From an uncultured Bilophila sp. (GTDB taxonomy: Bacteria > Desulfobacterota > Desulfovibrionia > Desulfovibrionales > Desulfovibrionaceae), in assembly GCA_959604115.1 (NCBI GenBank), contig CAUHBW010000144.1:1-8500 (forward strand): 8,500 bases of DNA. Direction: 5' to 3'. The notes under the pieces are model-generated. The model searched no databases and was not told the origin of the DNA. It worked only from the letters and a program-made list of their open reading frames with translations. How positions within the stretch are numbered: position 1 is the stretch's first letter; each line of letters begins with the position of its first letter. The translations under genes were made by a program, and so were the position numbers. Positions 6,269 to 8,500 of the stretch are shown here, in pieces.

Positions 6269-7495
6269 CTAGAACAGCTCGTCCACATCCTTCCCGGCGC
6301 TCAATTCCCGGACGAGCGGGTTGAGCGCGCCCAATGCGTTGAAGGGGATTTCCGGCGAAACGTCGGAAAATACCTTGCCTTCATCGACGAGACGCATGAC
6401 GTGGGTATAGAGTGGGTTGTTCAAAGACGCGCCGGCCAGAGGGCTCAGAGTGTTCTGGTCGGCGGAATATTGTTCGATGTATTGCGGTTGAATCATGAAT
6501 TCCAGAAACTTCAACGCCGCTTCCCTGTTCGGGCTTTCCGCGCTGATGCCCACAGGAATCGAGGCGCGCGCATCCACGATGGGGCCCTTGTCGGACAGGG
6601 GCAGTCCGACATACCGGTAGTCGAATTTCGGTTCCCCGGCCTTGAAGTACAGCAGTGCCCATGAAGGCGCGATGAGGAAGGCGGCGTCCCCTTGGGCAAA
6701 GTTTTCTGCGGCCTTCTTGTAGGAATCGTAGACGGGGGCGCCGAGGGGCAGGATGTCGTCCCGCGCGTCGATCAGAGCCTCACGGAACAGGGTTTTCGTG
6801 GTCCATTCGGTGGGTTGGGCGACTTCCCCATACAGCAGGCGCGCAAAGGCCCTGGAGATGACGAAAAACATCAGGTTGTCGTCGCCGTCGGCATATCGCA
6901 GCAGCGGCGTATACCCTTGCGCCTTGATTTTGTGCATGGCTTCCAGCCATGCGCCGTAGGTCTGCGGAATGGATTTGATGCCGCATGCCTTGAGGACGTC
7001 GACGTTGACGAGCAGTCCCACGACGTTCATGGTCATGGGAACCGCCGGGATTTGTCCGTTCACGCGAATCCATTTTTTCACCAGCGGGGAATATTGATCG
7101 ACAAGCGGCAGGTGCTGCAGGTCCATGACCTTGCTTCCCAGCCAGCCCCGCGCGGCAAGAGAAACCATAGCCGAGGGATGGATCATGAATATGTCGTCGC
7201 TGTTGCCGCTTTCGAGCCGTTTGAGCAGATTGTCGAGATACTGCTCCGCGATGCAGCCCTCGTACGAAACGACGATGCCGGGATTCTGTTCCATGAACCG
7301 GTGCAGGATTTTTTCGATTTCCTCCACCTCTTTTTCTCCGGATTTGAACCCGTAGAAGGTCAGATAGATATCCGGTTTCGGGTTCGTGTCCCTGACGGTG
7401 ATGTTGCCCTTTTCGGAGTAGCCGAAAGACAGATACAGCAACAGGCCGCCGAAAACGGCGGCGAGGAGCAGGACGAGAAAGGCCGTTTTGTTCAT
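6269..7495 (-). CDS. Family-1 extracellular solute-binding protein, probably membrane-anchored
   Basis: The 408-residue product fits the size and layout of ABC-type carbohydrate or glycerol-phosphate binding proteins (UgpB/MalE-like). Seen: a long hydrophobic N-terminus (about 5-26) behind MNKT; the GIVVSYEG and SDDIFMIHPSAMVSLAARGWL segments of the first lobe; IPAVPMTMNVVGLLVNVDVLKACGI (about 149-173), the family hinge region; a GDAAFLIAPSWALLYF segment (269-284); and EAALKFLEFMIQPQYIEQY (325-343). The hydrophobic stretch exceeds 20 residues, has no lipobox cysteine and no clear A-x-A site, so I infer an uncleaved periplasm-facing anchor. The start lies 13 nt after the kinase stop codon, and its AGGA signal (7507-7510) overlaps that stop, which suggests translational coupling. 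No permease or ATPase gene adjoins it on the visible sides. A role in signal reception with the kinase or the cyclase is therefore as likely as transport. The ligand is unknown. Confidence 0.88.
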   Translation of the reverse strand: MNKTAFLVLLLAAVFGGLLLYLSFGYSEKGNITVRDTNPKPDIYLTFYGFKSGEKEVEEIEKILHRFMEQNPGIVVSYEGCIAEQYLDNLLKRLESGNSDDIFMIHPSAMVSLAARGWLGSKVMDLQHLPLVDQYSPLVKKWIRVNGQIPAVPMTMNVVGLLVNVDVLKACGIKSIPQTYGAWLEAMHKIKAQGYTPLLRYADGDDNLMFFVISRAFARLLYGEVAQPTEWTTKTLFREALIDARDDILPLGAPVYDSYKKAAENFAQGDAAFLIAPSWALLYFKAGEPKFDYRYVGLPLSDKGPIVDARASIPVGISAESPNREAALKFLEFMIQPQYIEQYSADQNTLSPLAGASLNNPLYTHVMRLVDEGKVFSDVSPEIPFNALGALNPLVRELSAGKDVDELF

Positions 7496-7506
7496 GGGGA
7501 TATTTT

Positions 7507-7510
7507 TCCT
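7507..7510 (-). promoter_or_regulatory. Ribosome-binding site overlapping the kinase stop codon
   Basis: AGGA on the minus strand shares two bases with the TAG stop (7509-7511) of the hybrid kinase and lies 11 nt before the binding-protein ATG. The spacing is rather long. The overlap points to coupled translation of the two proteins. Confidence 0.55.
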
Positions 7511-8500
7511 ATCGGTAGAGGAACGCGTTGAGCGTGCGGTGCAGCACCGTGACGTTTATGGGTTTTGCCAAATACCCGTCCATGCCCGCCGCAAAGGCCT
7601 TTTCCTCGTCTTCCTTGAAGGCGTTCGCCGTCATGGCGACGATGGGGATCGTCGCATCCGCCCGGTCGAGCGCTCGGATGCGTCGCGTCGCCTCGTACCC
7701 GTCGCAGATCGGCATCTGCACGTCCATCAGGATAAGATCATACGTGTATTCGGGACTGTCCGCGAAGCGGTCCACGGCCTCCTTGCCGTTGACCGCCACG
7801 GTCACCTGTGCGCCGTAGAGGGAGAGGATTTCCGAGGCTATCTCGATGTTCAGTTCGTTGTCTTCCGCAAGCAGGAACCGTTTGCCGAGGAAAGGCTGGG
7901 CCGCATCCGGGGCCTCCCGAAGCTGGGGCCGCCGTTCCACGACGTCCATCAGGGTTCGGTAGAGCTTGGATTTGAACAGCGGTTTGGAAATGAAGGCGGT
8001 GATGCCGTACTGCGCGGCTTCCTCCTCGATGGCCGACCAGTCGTAGGCGGAAAGGATGATGATCAGGACGTCGTTCTTGACGATGCCGCGGATGGCCTTC
8101 GCCGTCTCCAGCCCGTCCATGCCGGGCATCTTCCAGTCGAGAATGATGATGTCGATGGGCCGTTCTTCGTCGAGAGCCGTCCGCACCTTGTCCACCGCCG
8201 CCTCGCCTGATGTGACGGACTCGGCTTCCATGCCGAATTCCCGCAGCAGGGCCACCGCTTCGGTCCCGACGTCGCCGTCGTCGTCAACCAGCAGGGCGCG
8301 TCTGTCGGACAGGACGGCGGTGTCGTACTCCTCGCCGTTGCCTTCAACGGGCAGGGTCAGTTTGACCGTAAAGGTCGTTCCCTTGCCCTGCGTGCTTGTG
8401 AAGCGGATGGTGCCGCCCATCAATTGGACGATGTTGCTGGTGAGGGCCATCCCTATGCCGGTGCCCCGGCACAACTTGGTCCTTTCCTGAGAAAACGGCT
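7509..8500 (-). CDS. Hybrid histidine kinase with two receiver domains (5' partial)
   Basis: The frame is open to the window edge, so sensor, dimerisation domain and most of the ATPase lie outside. The visible part starts in the ATP lid: RFSQERTKL, then the G2 box GTGIGMALTSNIVQLMGG and GKGTTFTV. Counting from the TTG codon at 8474 (an internal codon, used only as a reference), the first receiver spans about 58-178 with the acidic pair DDD at 64-66, phospho-acceptor D113 in LDWKMPGMDG (codon 8136-8138), and K164. The second spans about 198-318 with AEDNELN, D251 in MDVQMPICDG (codon 7722-7724), T282, and K304 in AKPI. Both receivers keep all key residues. The protein ends just after the second receiver, without an HPt domain, so phosphate would have to pass to a separate HPt protein. 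The solute-binding protein follows in the same operon. Its ligand input and final target are not visible. Confidence 0.92.
   Translation of the reverse strand, partial: PFSQERTKLCRGTGIGMALTSNIVQLMGGTIRFTSTQGKGTTFTVKLTLPVEGNGEEYDTAVLSDRRALLVDDDGDVGTEAVALLREFGMEAESVTSGEAAVDKVRTALDEERPIDIIILDWKMPGMDGLETAKAIRGIVKNDVLIIILSAYDWSAIEEEAAQYGITAFISKPLFKSKLYRTLMDVVERRPQLREAPDAAQPFLGKRFLLAEDNELNIEIASEILSLYGAQVTVAVNGKEAVDRFADSPEYTYDLILMDVQMPICDGYEATRRIRALDRADATIPIVAMTANAFKEDEEKAFAAGMDGYLAKPINVTVLHRTLNAFLYR

Overview
The base composition (moderately GC-rich genes, AT-rich intergenic stretch) and the protein styles fit a Gram-negative deltaproteobacterial-type genome. A host-associated member of the Desulfovibrionaceae is my best guess. 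This rests on general impression only, because no rRNA or other taxonomic marker lies in the window.

Left third (1-3220, plus strand): the C-terminal part of one very large gene whose start lies outside the window. It encodes a superfamily-2 helicase C-lobe (motifs V and VI visible), then several cysteine pairs of zinc-ribbon type, a DUF1998-type cysteine cluster, and a further ~395 residues with no domain I recognise. This is the architecture of the large defence-island helicases, with DruE of Druantia or DpdJ of the Dpd system as the nearest candidates and DrmA of DISARM a weaker one.

Middle (3221-4210): an AT-rich gene-free stretch, then a compact set of landmarks typical of an integrated element's edge. 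These are a short array of GGGGTATC repeats, an AT-rich palindromic tract, a 19-nt sequence resembling a tRNA 3' end, a strong intrinsic terminator, and about 95 nt further on a broken gene that starts like a tyrosine recombinase and stops after 27 codons. I read this as the end of the island carrying the helicase. It may abut the decayed start of a second island inserted at the same attachment site.

Right half (4211-8500, all minus strand): a signalling cluster read right to left. It comprises the end of a hybrid histidine kinase with two receiver domains, a membrane-anchored family-1 solute-binding protein 13 nt downstream with its ribosome-binding site overlapping the kinase stop codon, and, after a 354-nt gap with its own palindromes, a membrane diguanylate cyclase (periplasmic Cache-type sensor, HAMP, GGDEF). 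No ABC permease or ATPase lies between these genes, so the binding protein may serve as the ligand-sensing partner of the kinase and/or cyclase rather than in transport. The likely flow is ligand, binding protein, kinase phosphorelay and c-di-GMP output.
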